NCBI GenBank assembly: GCA_964036045.1
Contig: OZ038388.1
Span: forward strand, 2,117,501 to 2,181,500
Direction: 5' to 3'
Source of the DNA: Eutreptiella sp. 'Long Island Sound 2002'
Lineage: Eukaryota; Euglenozoa; Euglenophyceae; Eutreptiales; Eutreptiaceae
DNA length: 64,000 nt
Notes under the pieces: model-generated
What the model saw: only the letters and a program-made list of their open reading frames with translations
Databases searched by the model: none
Told to the model about the DNA's origin: nothing
Shown here: piece after piece, positions 41,555 to 50,261 of the stretch
Layout: every line of letters starts with the position of its first letter
How positions within the stretch are numbered: position 1 is the stretch's first letter
Position numbers and translations under genes: made by a program

Positions 41555-44500
41555 TCAAAGAGATGACACGTTGGACGAGTGTGAGGACGATTGTGAGTTT
41601 GTACTCGCGGGGGAGGGGGGGGCTGGTGCGAAGTACCTTGTTATGCGAGGAGAAGGGGCGGAAATGGGGGCGGAGGCGGCGAGGGGGGGTGCTGGTCTAG
41701 GGGGGGGGGGGAGGTTGAACATGTCCCTGATTGTGAGCGGCCGTTTGGGGGGCGGAGGCTCTGGCTGGGGTTGACTTGCGGTACCGCGTTTCAGTGATAG
41801 AGGCCGGACGGGCCTTGGGGGCTGGCGGCCGTGTTTTCGAGTTTTGGTGTGTGCCGCAGGAGATGGGGGGCGGGGGCGTTTTGGGGGCTTGTGTGCAACT
41901 TTGTCCGGGAGGGGGGGGGGAGGGTGGTAGGCGGGGGGGGGGCGTTGTTGGGCGGTGTGCGACGTGCTGTAGGGCGACCAGGGGCGTCCCCATGAGTTGG
42001 GGCCCGTAGGGGGGGTGAGCGGGGCTGGGGGGGGGTGGTCTTTTAGCCATTCCAGCGTGCGGTATAGGGCGCTGAGGAGCAGGGGAACACGATCCTTCAG
42101 GGCGAGTTTTAAGTCGTGACAGTGTGCTGGTTTTCTTCGGCCGGAGGGGGGGGTTGTGAGTTTGGTGTACAGCGTCATGGGAACAAGCCCCCGGACGAAA
42201 TTGCGTCTCTCCCCCACGTGTGTGGTCGCGGACCACCATTGGGACACCACCGTGGTGAAGGGGGGGCGCCAGCATTGAATGTAGGATTGGACCAGGTGTT
42301 CGCACGTTGGGCAGTGTGAGACGAAAGAGATAACATCCATCGGGTGCGGGTCGGGGCAAGCGTGGCAATGGCGAGGGCGCAAGTCGTCGTGGAAAGCAAA
42401 TGGCGCCATGTTGAAATTTCCGGAGGACCATTTGAAAGGGAGGCCTTTGAACCACGAAGTGTGATTGTAAAAATGGAAGCTGGACGGTGCGTGGATGTTT
42501 TCGTGTTTGTGGCGAGGGAGGAGATGCTTGATTGAGGTTGTAGTCAATTTGTGTATGACTGGGAGGGGGCCCCTGGATATGCACCCTATCGGGGGGGGGG
42601 GAAGGAGGGAGGGGTCCCAGACCATCACGTGGGCGGCCCACTTTGAGTAAGCATCTGAGATTTCATTCCCCACGAACCCGGCGTGCCCCTTGATCCACCC
42701 CCAACCCTGGATCATCCCTGGGCGTAGGGAGGCCTGAATGGACTGGAGAGAGGATTCCCACGTGCCGGCTGGCGAGCGTGATGGGAGGCCTGGGGGGGTG
42801 TTCGGAGAGAGAACAGTGATAACGTGGAGGTTGTCCCCTAGCACGGCGAAGGTGAGGTGCGGGTGAGATGCAAGGGCCCACCGTAGGAACATAATAGCGG
42901 CCCAGAACTCCGATCCCTCTGATGACTGGTACGGGGACGTTTGGCACAGTACCCATCTGGAGCCATTTGGAAAAACCAGGGTGGCCGCCGATCCGTAGCC
43001 CAAGGCGCCCGCTGAGCCATCCAAGTACACCCATGTCGTGCCGGGGGACGATGCGAGGAGGAGGGCAAGGGCTGCTTCACAACCCCATTCTTCGAGGTCG
43101 TCGGGGTCAAGGGAGTGAGGTTCATCTGGGAGCCGGTACAGCTCGCCATGCAGTGACGAGTCGAGTAGGACCCCGCCGTATGGCCCGGGGGGGGGGTTGA
43201 GGATGTATTCTTGAGGGTGAAGAAGGGGGGGGGTGAGCAGTTCGTGGCGCCCCGCCAGTTGAGGGAGGACAGAAATGGCTGGGTTTTGAAAGGTGTATTC
43301 TTTCTCGTTGCGGCGGAGACCGGGGTTTTTGATGGTGTGGGTGGTGCCGTCCGAAAACTGGAGTGTGGCCGATTCTGAGTGCACTTCCGTGACTGTACCT
43401 AGGTGGAACCCCAGGTCCTGGGGCGTCCGTTTTAATCTGTTGCCGAACTTGCTGTATTGTGGTGCCGGCTTGGTGGCTAGGAACCGGACCTGGACTTTTT
43501 CTTTTGGGAGGAAAAGGGAGGGGGGGCAGGAGGCCCAGAGGCCGGTGCTGTGGTATCGGAAGCCTATGGCGTGGCATGCGTCCATGATGGTGTCTTGGAT
43601 TGGGTTGCGTGTGGTGGAGAGCATTGCTTCGGAAAAAGATTCGTTTGTCGAGGCCGGGCCGTCTCCGTTGAGGTACCTTATTGCGGTGTTTACCAGGGCC
43701 ATGCAAATTGAAAAAGTGAAGTGGCGGAGTCCTAAGCCTCCCTGGTGGCGAGGGGTGTAGCGGGCCTTAGGGGAGACGAGGCGGGAGATCCTGTTGGCTC
43801 TGTCCGGGGAGGGGTCATGCGCAACATTTTGCCAGATCATGGCCTGAAGGGCCCCCAACTCGTTCAGGGCCAGGGGGTGTGCCATGAGGCGGTAGGAAAG
43901 AATAGGGATGAGTTGGACGTTCACCAAGAGAATGTATTCCGAAAGGGTGAGCTGGAGGGGTTGGAGGGTTGTGAAAAATGAGCGTATTTCCGACTTGGCC
44001 AATGCCAGTGTTTGTGCCTCATGGTTGGCGGTGAAGATGTATACCCCTAGGTATTTGTAGCAATTGTGTGGTTGCCCCGTCTTTTGGTTTGTTGTCGACA
44101 GGGGGGTGCCCGAGGGGGAGGTGAAGGTTCTGGGGGGAGCTGTTCCCATAGCGTGGATCTCGGTTTTGCTGAGGTTAAGGTCTAGACCCCACTCCCTGGC
44201 GACCGTGTCGAAGAAGTTTAAAACTTGCTGTATGCGGTCCCCATTCTCTGATCGATAGAGGAGGTCGTCAACAAAGGCGTGGCCCGATTCGTGTGGGGAG
44301 GGGGGTGCAGTGACGTGGGACGGCAAGGCGAAGAGGAGCACATTCAGGTAGAGGCAGAAAAGGATTGGTGACATGGGGCATCCTTGCCGAACGCCTCTGG
44401 TTTGCAGGTGTGAGGAGTGGGTTTGACCTGACACCACTGGGAAGTCGCGAGGGGCACGGTACAAGGATTGAATGAGGTTTACAAGGGGCGTAGGAAAGTT

Positions 44501-46600
44501 CAGGCGGGATAGAACTGTGAAGAGGGTGGTGTGGGGGACGGAGTTAAAAGCCTTATTGAAATCAATGTAGAGGCTGTAGCTACCGACCGATTCCCGAAAC
44601 GTGGATAAGAGGTTGAAAATGTGGTCCTGGCATCTGCGGTTCGGAAGCCCGCCGAACTGGGTGGGGTGTATGATGGAATGTTCAATGGCCGCTGCCAGTA
44701 GCTCTCGGTTGGCGTGTGTTGCAATTATTTTGTAAACGCTGTTCAGCAAGGCTATAGGCCTGTAATTTATCGGGTTCATCACGTCCCCTTTTTTAAAAAG
44801 CAAGATAATGTTGGCTTCGAGCCATTTCTCGGGCAACGGCCGGTGGAGGTAGTAGTTGCATACCTTCCAAATGAATTGTTGGATAGGGGGGGGGGAGACG
44901 TGCAAAGTGTAGTTGTTTGTGAAGTCCCGCCCCCCCGCCTTGTTGGGCTTGGACCTCTTAAGCGTGTTGCGTAACGATTCCCAGGTAATGTCAGGGAGGA
45001 GGCCGTGTTTTGTGGGTTCGGGGCAGGCGGGGGAGTGTGCGAGTAGGCGATCCACTAGAGTGTTCGGCGGTGCGTATTCGAGGCTGCCCCCCAGGGTGAG
45101 GAGTGTAGAAGAGAAAATAGAGCCCACTTCTTTGGGGGTGGAGACGAGCTGTGTGGTGCCAGGGCGCTTCAGCGTTATTTCACCTCGTTCCACGGGGTTG
45201 AGCGCCTCGTTGATGGTGCGTTTGATCCTAGTTTTCCTCACTAGGCACCGATGGATTTTGGTGGTTGCGGCCTTGTTCACTTTGGTTTCCCACTCCTTGA
45301 CGAGTTTGTTGAGCGTGTCCATGGAAGCGGGGTAGTTGGGATGGCTGGGGGGGGGCAGGGTTTGCAGGGACTCTTTGATTTTCTTTACCAGAGCCGAGGA
45401 GGTAGGGCGTGACGGCGTGGTGATACTGTGGTAGCTGGTCGCCACTTCCTCCAGCACGACGTCTGTGAAAAGCTCGATGTCCGCCGAGGACAAGGACTCA
45501 AAGCGGGGGAGGGTAGACTCGCACCACCGCGCCAGGGGGGCAAGGGAGTCGTGGTGCTTGGAGCGTTCCCGCTCCGTCAGTTTTCGGAAAACTTTCCTCT
45601 TAGTTGTGGGAGCTTCGGTAAAAGGGTGAGGGGGGACTTGAGAGGTGTACGTGACTGGGTGGTGGTCTGACGTTTTGTCGTCGGTTTGGATGGTTGCAGA
45701 GGTGGGGGCAAAAAATTCCGAGGCCGCCGGGGAGAGCAAAATATGGTCAAGGCGGCTACTGCTTGCCCTGTACGGGGTGGGGTATCGGGAGAAGGACCGC
45801 TCGGTCGGGTGAAAGTGCCGAAAGGTATCGATGAGGCGCGGCGGGTCGCTCGTGATCTGTCTGCGAAGCCACGGCCATTCGTTGTCCGTTTGGAGGTTCG
45901 ATCCGTCTAGTTCAGGGCACATTATGCAATTGGTGTCCCCACCGAGGACGTGGTTAGGATACTGATGCATGAGTGGCCGTAGGATGTTTTCAATTTTTGA
46001 GCGGTGGACGTCTGTGCTTGGGGCGTATACCGAGACCAGCAAGGTGGGCGGGGCCCCCGGGAGAGTGAGAACGGCTGCCGCCAGCATCCCTTCTGTATCT
46101 AGTCGGGGAAGGGGGGTAACGAAGCGGGAGAGCCGGGGGGAACAGACCAAGACGGAACCATGCTCGCCTCTGGAGTGTTTGTCTTGGCTGATATTCGAAA
46201 CGATGGTGGCTTTAGTGCCCGAACCGTAGGCGTATACGTGGGGGAGGATGGGGGCGTGATTGATTTCTTGGAGGAAGAGGATGTCGAAGTCGTTCTTGAG
46301 GTGTCGGAGAATTTGGCTGCTCACTATGGGTTTCTTCTGCAAGTTGTGGGATAGAAAACGCAGTTCTGAAGGGAGGGGTATGGGGGGGCGGTGAGGCCGT
46401 TGGTAACCCTTCCGTAGGCGCGTTTTGGATCTCGGGGGGGGCGGGATAGGGGGGGGCTGGGGGGGCACTGGGGAGCCGGGCTGGCTGGGCTGGCTAAGGC
46501 AAAGAAAGTGCTGAATTTGGTCGGCCGGTATCCCGGCCGAGGTGAGCTCGTCGTCTAGCCCCTTGCCTGTGATGGTGGAAGCCGTGACTGGGCCGGTGGT
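41555..46600 (-). CDS. LINE ORF2: endonuclease, reverse transcriptase, RNase H polyprotein
   Basis: The frame is open from just after a TGA at 46601-46603 to the TGA at 41555. No ATG occurs before the middle of the endonuclease domain, so initiation is unclear; a GTG lies at 46466-46468. Numbering residues from that GTG (1,637 codons): APE-type endonuclease at about 36-275 (FLQEIN, SVYAPS, GGDTN, SRLDHILLS, SDHHPV); reverse transcriptase at about 545-810 (NYRPIALLNSVYKI, YIDFNKAFNSVPH, RQGCPMSP, catalytic FVDD 732-735); Tudor-like strand-rich segment at about 1016-1050; RNase H at about 1145-1285 (YLDGS, SSEGSEFWAA, GDNLHVI, WIKGHAGFVGNEISD); Cys/His cluster at about 1368-1391 (CHACP...HCPTCEH). 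A Pro-rich tail ends with LTIRDMF and PRITRYFA. The product nicks target DNA and primes reverse transcription there. Confidence 0.9.
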   Translation of the reverse strand, partial: TTGPVTASTITGKGLDDELTSAGIPADQIQHFLCLSQPSQPGSPVPPQPPPIPPPPRSKTRLRKGYQRPHRPPIPLPSELRFLSHNLQKKPIVSSQILRHLKNDFDILFLQEINHAPILPHVYAYGSGTKATIVSNISQDKHSRGEHGSVLVCSPRLSRFVTPLPRLDTEGMLAAAVLTLPGAPPTLLVSVYAPSTDVHRSKIENILRPLMHQYPNHVLGGDTNCIMCPELDGSNLQTDNEWPWLRRQITSDPPRLIDTFRHFHPTERSFSRYPTPYRASSSRLDHILLSPAASEFFAPTSATIQTDDKTSDHHPVTYTSQVPPHPFTEAPTTKRKVFRKLTERERSKHHDSLAPLARWCESTLPRFESLSSADIELFTDVVLEEVATSYHSITTPSRPTSSALVKKIKESLQTLPPPSHPNYPASMDTLNKLVKEWETKVNKAATTKIHRCLVRKTRIKRTINEALNPVERGEITLKRPGTTQLVSTPKEVGSIFSSTLLTLGGSLEYAPPNTLVDRLLAHSPACPEPTKHGLLPDITWESLRNTLKRSKPNKAGGRDFTNNYTLHVSPPPIQQFIWKVCNYYLHRPLPEKWLEANIILLFKKGDVMNPINYRPIALLNSVYKIIATHANRELLAAAIEHSIIHPTQFGGLPNRRCQDHIFNLLSTFRESVGSYSLYIDFNKAFNSVPHTTLFTVLSRLNFPTPLVNLIQSLYRAPRDFPVVSGQTHSSHLQTRGVRQGCPMSPILFCLYLNVLLFALPSHVTAPPSPHESGHAFVDDLLYRSENGDRIQQVLNFFDTVAREWGLDLNLSKTEIHAMGTAPPRTFTSPSGTPLSTTNQKTGQPHNCYKYLGVYIFTANHEAQTLALAKSEIRSFFTTLQPLQLTLSEYILLVNVQLIPILSYRLMAHPLALNELGALQAMIWQNVAHDPSPDRANRISRLVSPKARYTPRHQGGLGLRHFTFSICMALVNTAIRYLNGDGPASTNESFSEAMLSTTRNPIQDTIMDACHAIGFRYHSTGLWASCPPSLFLPKEKVQVRFLATKPAPQYSKFGNRLKRTPQDLGFHLGTVTEVHSESATLQFSDGTTHTIKNPGLRRNEKEYTFQNPAISVLPQLAGRHELLTPPLLHPQEYILNPPPGPYGGVLLDSSLHGELYRLPDEPHSLDPDDLEEWGCEAALALLLASSPGTTWVYLDGSAGALGYGSAATLVFPNGSRWVLCQTSPYQSSEGSEFWAAIMFLRWALASHPHLTFAVLGDNLHVITVLSPNTPPGLPSRSPAGTWESSLQSIQASLRPGMIQGWGWIKGHAGFVGNEISDAYSKWAAHVMVWDPSLLPPPPIGCISRGPLPVIHKLTTTSIKHLLPRHKHENIHAPSSFHFYNHTSWFKGLPFKWSSGNFNMAPFAFHDDLRPRHCHACPDPHPMDVISFVSHCPTCEHLVQSYIQCWRPPFTTVVSQWWSATTHVGERRNFVRGLVPMTLYTKLTTPPSGRRKPAHCHDLKLALKDRVPLLLSALYRTLEWLKDHPPPAPLTPPTGPNSWGRPWSPYSTSHTAQQRPPPAYHPPPPLPDKVAHKPPKRPRPPSPAAHTKTRKHGRQPPRPVRPLSLKRGTASQPQPEPPPPKRPLTIRDMFNLPPPPRPAPPLAASAPISAPSPRITRYFAPAPPSPASTNSQSSSHSSNVSSL

Positions 46601-46685
46601 TCACTGAATCTTGGCCCTTTTGTGTTCAGGTAGAGGGGGCTGGACAGTGCAGGAGGCGGGTACCCGGCCCTCTGGCTTTCGTGGG

Positions 46686-49397
46686 TTAGCTTGCCTGCGG
46701 TATGTGTCGGAGGACTAGAGCGAGGCGAGGGACGGTACGAGGGACGGTTAGCCCAAACACTTCGTCTTCTCTCCGTCGAGGTATACCGTGGTGCCACTCA
46801 TGGCGTGCGGCCCCCGTGAGGACCAGGAGAGAGCGGGCAAACAGGCGGATGCGAAAGGAGTCCCCGTTGGAGGGGTTCTTAAAGAACATTGTGGTGTCCG
46901 ATTGGGAACCAAAAATGGACACTGGGTCGCCTAGCAAGGGGTCGTCCCCGTGGTAGCCGATGCCCTCTCCCGGGAGATACATTGTGCCCGTGATTTGGTT
47001 GGGAGGAGGGTGTGAGAGGCCTAGCCGCTCCAGCGCGGCATTGTAGGTTTGGAGGATGGAGGAAAACTCTTCCGGGATGGGGGACGTGGCGGCGACTTTG
47101 CTCGGGCCGAGGTATGCGTGGCCGAAGTGTTGGACTGAGCGCCCGTGGTACTTCTCCCACGTGTTGTCGTGGAGAATCTTTTTTACCGTTTCCTCTTGGC
47201 TTTCGGAGAATACGTCGCGGACGTAATAAAAACCAGCGGGGAGGCGGGGGTCGATTTGAATATCCGAGGCGGGGGTGGGGGCACCGTGGTCGGGGGGTAG
47301 GAGGGTGGTCGCCTCGCCTCCTAGTGGAGCAAGCAGCGGGACGCTGGTCTCGGACATCTCTTCGATGCGGCTTGGTCCCGGCGTTGGCGTAGCGGCGCCG
47401 ACGTCCTCCGGTGCCGCGTTCCACTCGCTGATGCGCTCAGTCAGCCCCGTAGCGGGCCTTTCACGAAGGGCGGTGACAAGTTGGGACACGAAGGCCGTGG
47501 ACCCCAAGGCGGCTCCCGCTTGGAGGCGCTGCACTATGGGTTGCTCGTGCTCGGCCACATCCGGGTCTTGAGCGGGGAGGATCTTCTCGAGGGCGATGAG
47601 GTTGCGGTGTAGTGGGGCAAAGGCAGCGTCTCCATATTTGAAATCATGCGCTAGCAGCGCGGATTCCCCCTTTTCGTAGACCACGAGGTAGGCTTGTTGG
47701 TGTTCGTAGGGAGGCCGCGTGGGCTCGAACGACACGTACGGGCCAAGAAACCCCGCTTGGACGCGCAAGTCGAGAGCGTGCGCCGATCTTGGGGCCACTA
47801 GGAGCACGGCGGTCTTCGGGGCCTTAGATGAGTCGTATGAGGGCGGGGCCGGCGTCGCGTGGGCTCGCTCGGGGGCGCCCGAAGGCGCGGACCTCGCGTT
47901 GCCGTCGGATCGTGACGAGAACCGCACTAATTGCCCATCTATGCCATGAAAGAGGACAATGCCGCATGAGTGGAAGAAGCGGATAGCTAACGTTTGGACA
48001 CCGGTCTTCATGACGTCGCACGGCGCGTGAGTGGTGTCAATCGCCACGACCAAGGAATCTTTAGACCGGAACATCGCTCCTAGGGGCGGTGAGGCGCCCC
48101 GTCCACCGGGCAGGTTGGCGATCATCATGGTGAGCATTTCCGGAGCTTGTAGGTCTTTGTTTCTTTCCTTTCGGTCCCTAGCGATCACGGCTTGATACAC
48201 TTCGGTAGTCGGCAAAGCGTGCATGTCCATTGCAAGGAGTTCTCCGGTGAGGAATTGGGCGCACTCTCGGACCTTAAACATGAGCTCGTCGGCAAAGCGA
48301 GATGGGAGTTCCCAATCAAACCGGTAGTAGGCCCAATGCGGGCTCTCGGAAGGGACTATGTGGCCAAACGGGTAGTAGGCATTTTTGGTGTTCACCGATA
48401 CGTTTGCTAGCGCGGGGACAAACATTTCGTTCATTAACTTCATGAAAGCACGGGCGTCTCCAATTTTGCGTTGCCTTGGTTTAGTTTTATCTCTCTCTTC
48501 CGGCGGCGAAGGCTCAATGTGATCAAGGAATTCTATGCTCACCTCAAAACGTAGTGTTTTGTGCAACCGGAGGTCTCGCACCGTTGGATGGGCGTGCTTG
48601 GCGGCGAAGCGGAAAGGTTCAAACTTAAAATTGATGTCTTCATATCGGCACCCGTCAAAGGAAGAGGTGTTTAGGAGCAAGGCAACATACGGCATCGTTT
48701 GATGGCCGCTCGTGCGGAACTCGTAGGAGTCTTTGCCGTCCCTTTTGACCTTGTAGGCGTCCCGGAGTTGCGCCCCGTGCATACATATCACGCTAGAAAT
48801 GTACGGAAGAAGAGGAAAAAGGGCGGAAGTTGAGCCTAGCATGCGAAAGGTGGCGGCAACCACTTGAGCGTCCCACGCCGGAATAACGAACCATCCTTTG
48901 AGGTCTTTGTTCTCTTCTTTGGCTTTATCTAGCACGGTTCTTAATTGTTTAGCCCACGGGGTGGCGGTGGGTGGAGACTCCTTGGCTTCGGCTTGGGAAT
49001 AGTCCAACTCATACGGCTTTAGGTAGAAACGCTTGTGCTTGAACAAAAGCTTTTCGAGCTCGTTGTAGTTATTGTGCGCAACGGAAGAGACCCTACCTCG
49101 ATCTAGAATTTCCGTGGAGTTGCTCCCAACGAAGGCGGATTGAATATCGGTGCCTTCCACATCCAGGTAAAACTCGGAGTAGTCTTGTAGTCGGCGGTAG
49201 ACTTCGGGAACGAAAATGCGTTGGCGTGTGTCAAATATTTTGCCTTCAATGGCTTCAAGTTGGCGTGACGGAAAGCGTGTTTGCAACGGCGAATTTGAGG
49301 CTTGGTGTTTTTGAAAGAGGTGTGACGGAGAATAGTTGAATAGCGTTGAAAGGCCATCATCGGCGGTTTTGGAGCTTCCAAATAGGGTGAAATTCAT
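46686..49397 (-). CDS. LINE ORF1 with C-terminal AlkB-type dioxygenase domain
   Basis: ATG at 49397 is the first in-frame Met inside the element; 903 codons to TAA. The frame is also open upstream into the target LTR, which is accidental. Residues 1 to about 600 match no ORF1 type that I know: no RRM, no CCHC knuckle, no clear coiled coil. A Pro/Ala/Ser-rich linker follows. Residues 718-903 (47246-46689) form an AlkB-like Fe(II)/2-oxoglutarate dioxygenase: NQ at 800-801, YLPGEGIGYHGDD with the iron ligands His816 and Asp818, distal His870 in WHHGIP, and Arg891/Arg897 in RLALVLR, the R-x5-R that binds 2-oxoglutarate. Such enzymes oxidatively remove alkyl groups from nucleic-acid bases. The likely role is keeping the element RNA or cDNA free of methyl marks or damage, in the particle or at the target. 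The domain identity is strong; the role is inference. Confidence 0.85.
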   Translation of the reverse strand: MNFTLFGSSKTADDGLSTLFNYSPSHLFQKHQASNSPLQTRFPSRQLEAIEGKIFDTRQRIFVPEVYRRLQDYSEFYLDVEGTDIQSAFVGSNSTEILDRGRVSSVAHNNYNELEKLLFKHKRFYLKPYELDYSQAEAKESPPTATPWAKQLRTVLDKAKEENKDLKGWFVIPAWDAQVVAATFRMLGSTSALFPLLPYISSVICMHGAQLRDAYKVKRDGKDSYEFRTSGHQTMPYVALLLNTSSFDGCRYEDINFKFEPFRFAAKHAHPTVRDLRLHKTLRFEVSIEFLDHIEPSPPEERDKTKPRQRKIGDARAFMKLMNEMFVPALANVSVNTKNAYYPFGHIVPSESPHWAYYRFDWELPSRFADELMFKVRECAQFLTGELLAMDMHALPTTEVYQAVIARDRKERNKDLQAPEMLTMMIANLPGGRGASPPLGAMFRSKDSLVVAIDTTHAPCDVMKTGVQTLAIRFFHSCGIVLFHGIDGQLVRFSSRSDGNARSAPSGAPERAHATPAPPSYDSSKAPKTAVLLVAPRSAHALDLRVQAGFLGPYVSFEPTRPPYEHQQAYLVVYEKGESALLAHDFKYGDAAFAPLHRNLIALEKILPAQDPDVAEHEQPIVQRLQAGAALGSTAFVSQLVTALRERPATGLTERISEWNAAPEDVGAATPTPGPSRIEEMSETSVPLLAPLGGEATTLLPPDHGAPTPASDIQIDPRLPAGFYYVRDVFSESQEETVKKILHDNTWEKYHGRSVQHFGHAYLGPSKVAATSPIPEEFSSILQTYNAALERLGLSHPPPNQITGTMYLPGEGIGYHGDDPLLGDPVSIFGSQSDTTMFFKNPSNGDSFRIRLFARSLLVLTGAARHEWHHGIPRRREDEVFGLTVPRTVPRLALVLRHIPQAS

Positions 49398-49620
49398 GGT
49401 GTTTTCGGGATGAACGAAAAGGTGGCTTGGCGTCAATTGAAAGATTGCGAGCGTGGATTTGAACTCGGGAATTGAGATGATGATTTGAAAACTGCGGGAA
49501 AGGCTCCAGAACTTGAACAGCCCAGGATTTTCTCCAATCACCGAATAGCCTGGACTACTGGTGGATCCATCAACAAAATGCTGAGGGTCAATCGAAAAAA
49601 AATAGACACTCAGAAAGTGT
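49398..49620 (-). promoter_or_regulatory. 5' UTR and presumed internal promoter of the LINE
   Basis: About 223 bases between the right target-site duplication and the ORF1 ATG. LINEs of this kind usually carry their promoter here. No specific box is recognised. Confidence 0.5.
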
Positions 49621-49634
49621 ATGTGTACATATCC
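49621..49634 (+). repeat. LINE target-site duplication, right copy
   Basis: ATGTGTACATATCC, identical to 41152-41165. After it the LTR resumes with TGATGTGTTGCTGC. Confidence 0.9.
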
Positions 49635-49810
49635 TGATGTGTTGCTGCACATACTTTCGTTCCCTCTTTGCAGAGTGGCAAGGATTCTGAAACGCTTTGT
49701 CACATGACACAGGCGTATTGATGCCCTTGTGAGCGTAGTGCCTTGCCTGCCTGCTCACTTGTGCGTGTCACCGCAGCGTCCCGTGGCCGGCCCCCCACGG
49801 GAACGCGTCA

Positions 49811-50261
49811 AAAGCGTTTCACCGCCGCGGGGTTACCCAGCCCTCGCGTGCCACTCGGGGCCACCAACCCCGAGCAGCGCGTCGCAGCAGCGCGGCGCAG
49901 CTCGCAGCTCGCAGCGCAGCGCAGCGTCTCGCAGCGCAGCGCAGCAGCTCGCAGCGCCACTCAGCGACAGCGCCGAGTTCGTCACGGAGCCCGCAGCGCC
50001 GTCAAGAGCATCGCCCTGATCGCGCAGCGCCCGTGGAAGAGGTGCACAGACCAGGACTCCTGCATCAGCCCCATCGGCCGACCCGGAGTCCCAAGGGCCG
50101 ACCAGCAAGGCCGCGTCAACCACCTCCACAACCACCGGCTGACCAGCACCAGCCGCACTTCCAATCCAGTGCTGCAGCACCCTCCCCAACAACCACAACC
50201 AGTTCGTTGAGGTGAATGAGTGCACGTCAAGGACTTCAAGACCATCTACGCCCCCGCTGCC
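49811..50261 (+). other. Leader of element B between LTR and gag
   Basis: It begins AAAGCGTTTCACCGC directly after the LTR end. No clear match to a plant initiator-Met-tRNA primer site is seen, so the priming mode is open. About 49870-49965 is a GCAGC/GCAGCGCA low-complexity repeat. Confidence 0.55.

Larger units (their letters stand above)
41166..49620 (-). mobile_element. Full-length non-LTR retrotransposon (LINE) with AlkB-bearing ORF1
   Basis: It lies antisense within the 5' LTR of element B, flanked by a 14-bp target-site duplication (41152-41165 and 49621-49634). On its own strand: 5' UTR of about 223 bases, ORF1 (49397-46686), a short gap, ORF2 (to 41555), and a 3' UTR of about 390 bases ending in a short A tract (TTTTT at 41166 on the plus strand). 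Endonuclease, reverse transcriptase and RNase H in ORF2 place it with APE-type LINEs, near the L1 group as found in plants and algae. Neither ORF carries a stop or frameshift, so it looks recently active. Confidence 0.9.
38396..49810 (+). repeat. 5' LTR of element B, split by a LINE
   Basis: Begins TGAAGCGGTACCCAG and ends GGGAACGCGTCA, the usual TG...CA. The two parts, 38396-41165 and 49635-49810, add up to about 2,946 bases, a very long LTR. The start is confirmed by the matching 3' LTR directly after its polypurine tract, and the end by the inverted copy that starts at 38148. A frame of 232 codons (38417-39115) is open in both copies, but no domain is visible and it is not called. Confidence 0.8.

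Noticed and set aside
49398-49703. ORF1 extended upstream to 49703
   Set aside because: That part crosses the target-site duplication into the host LTR, so it cannot belong to the LINE.
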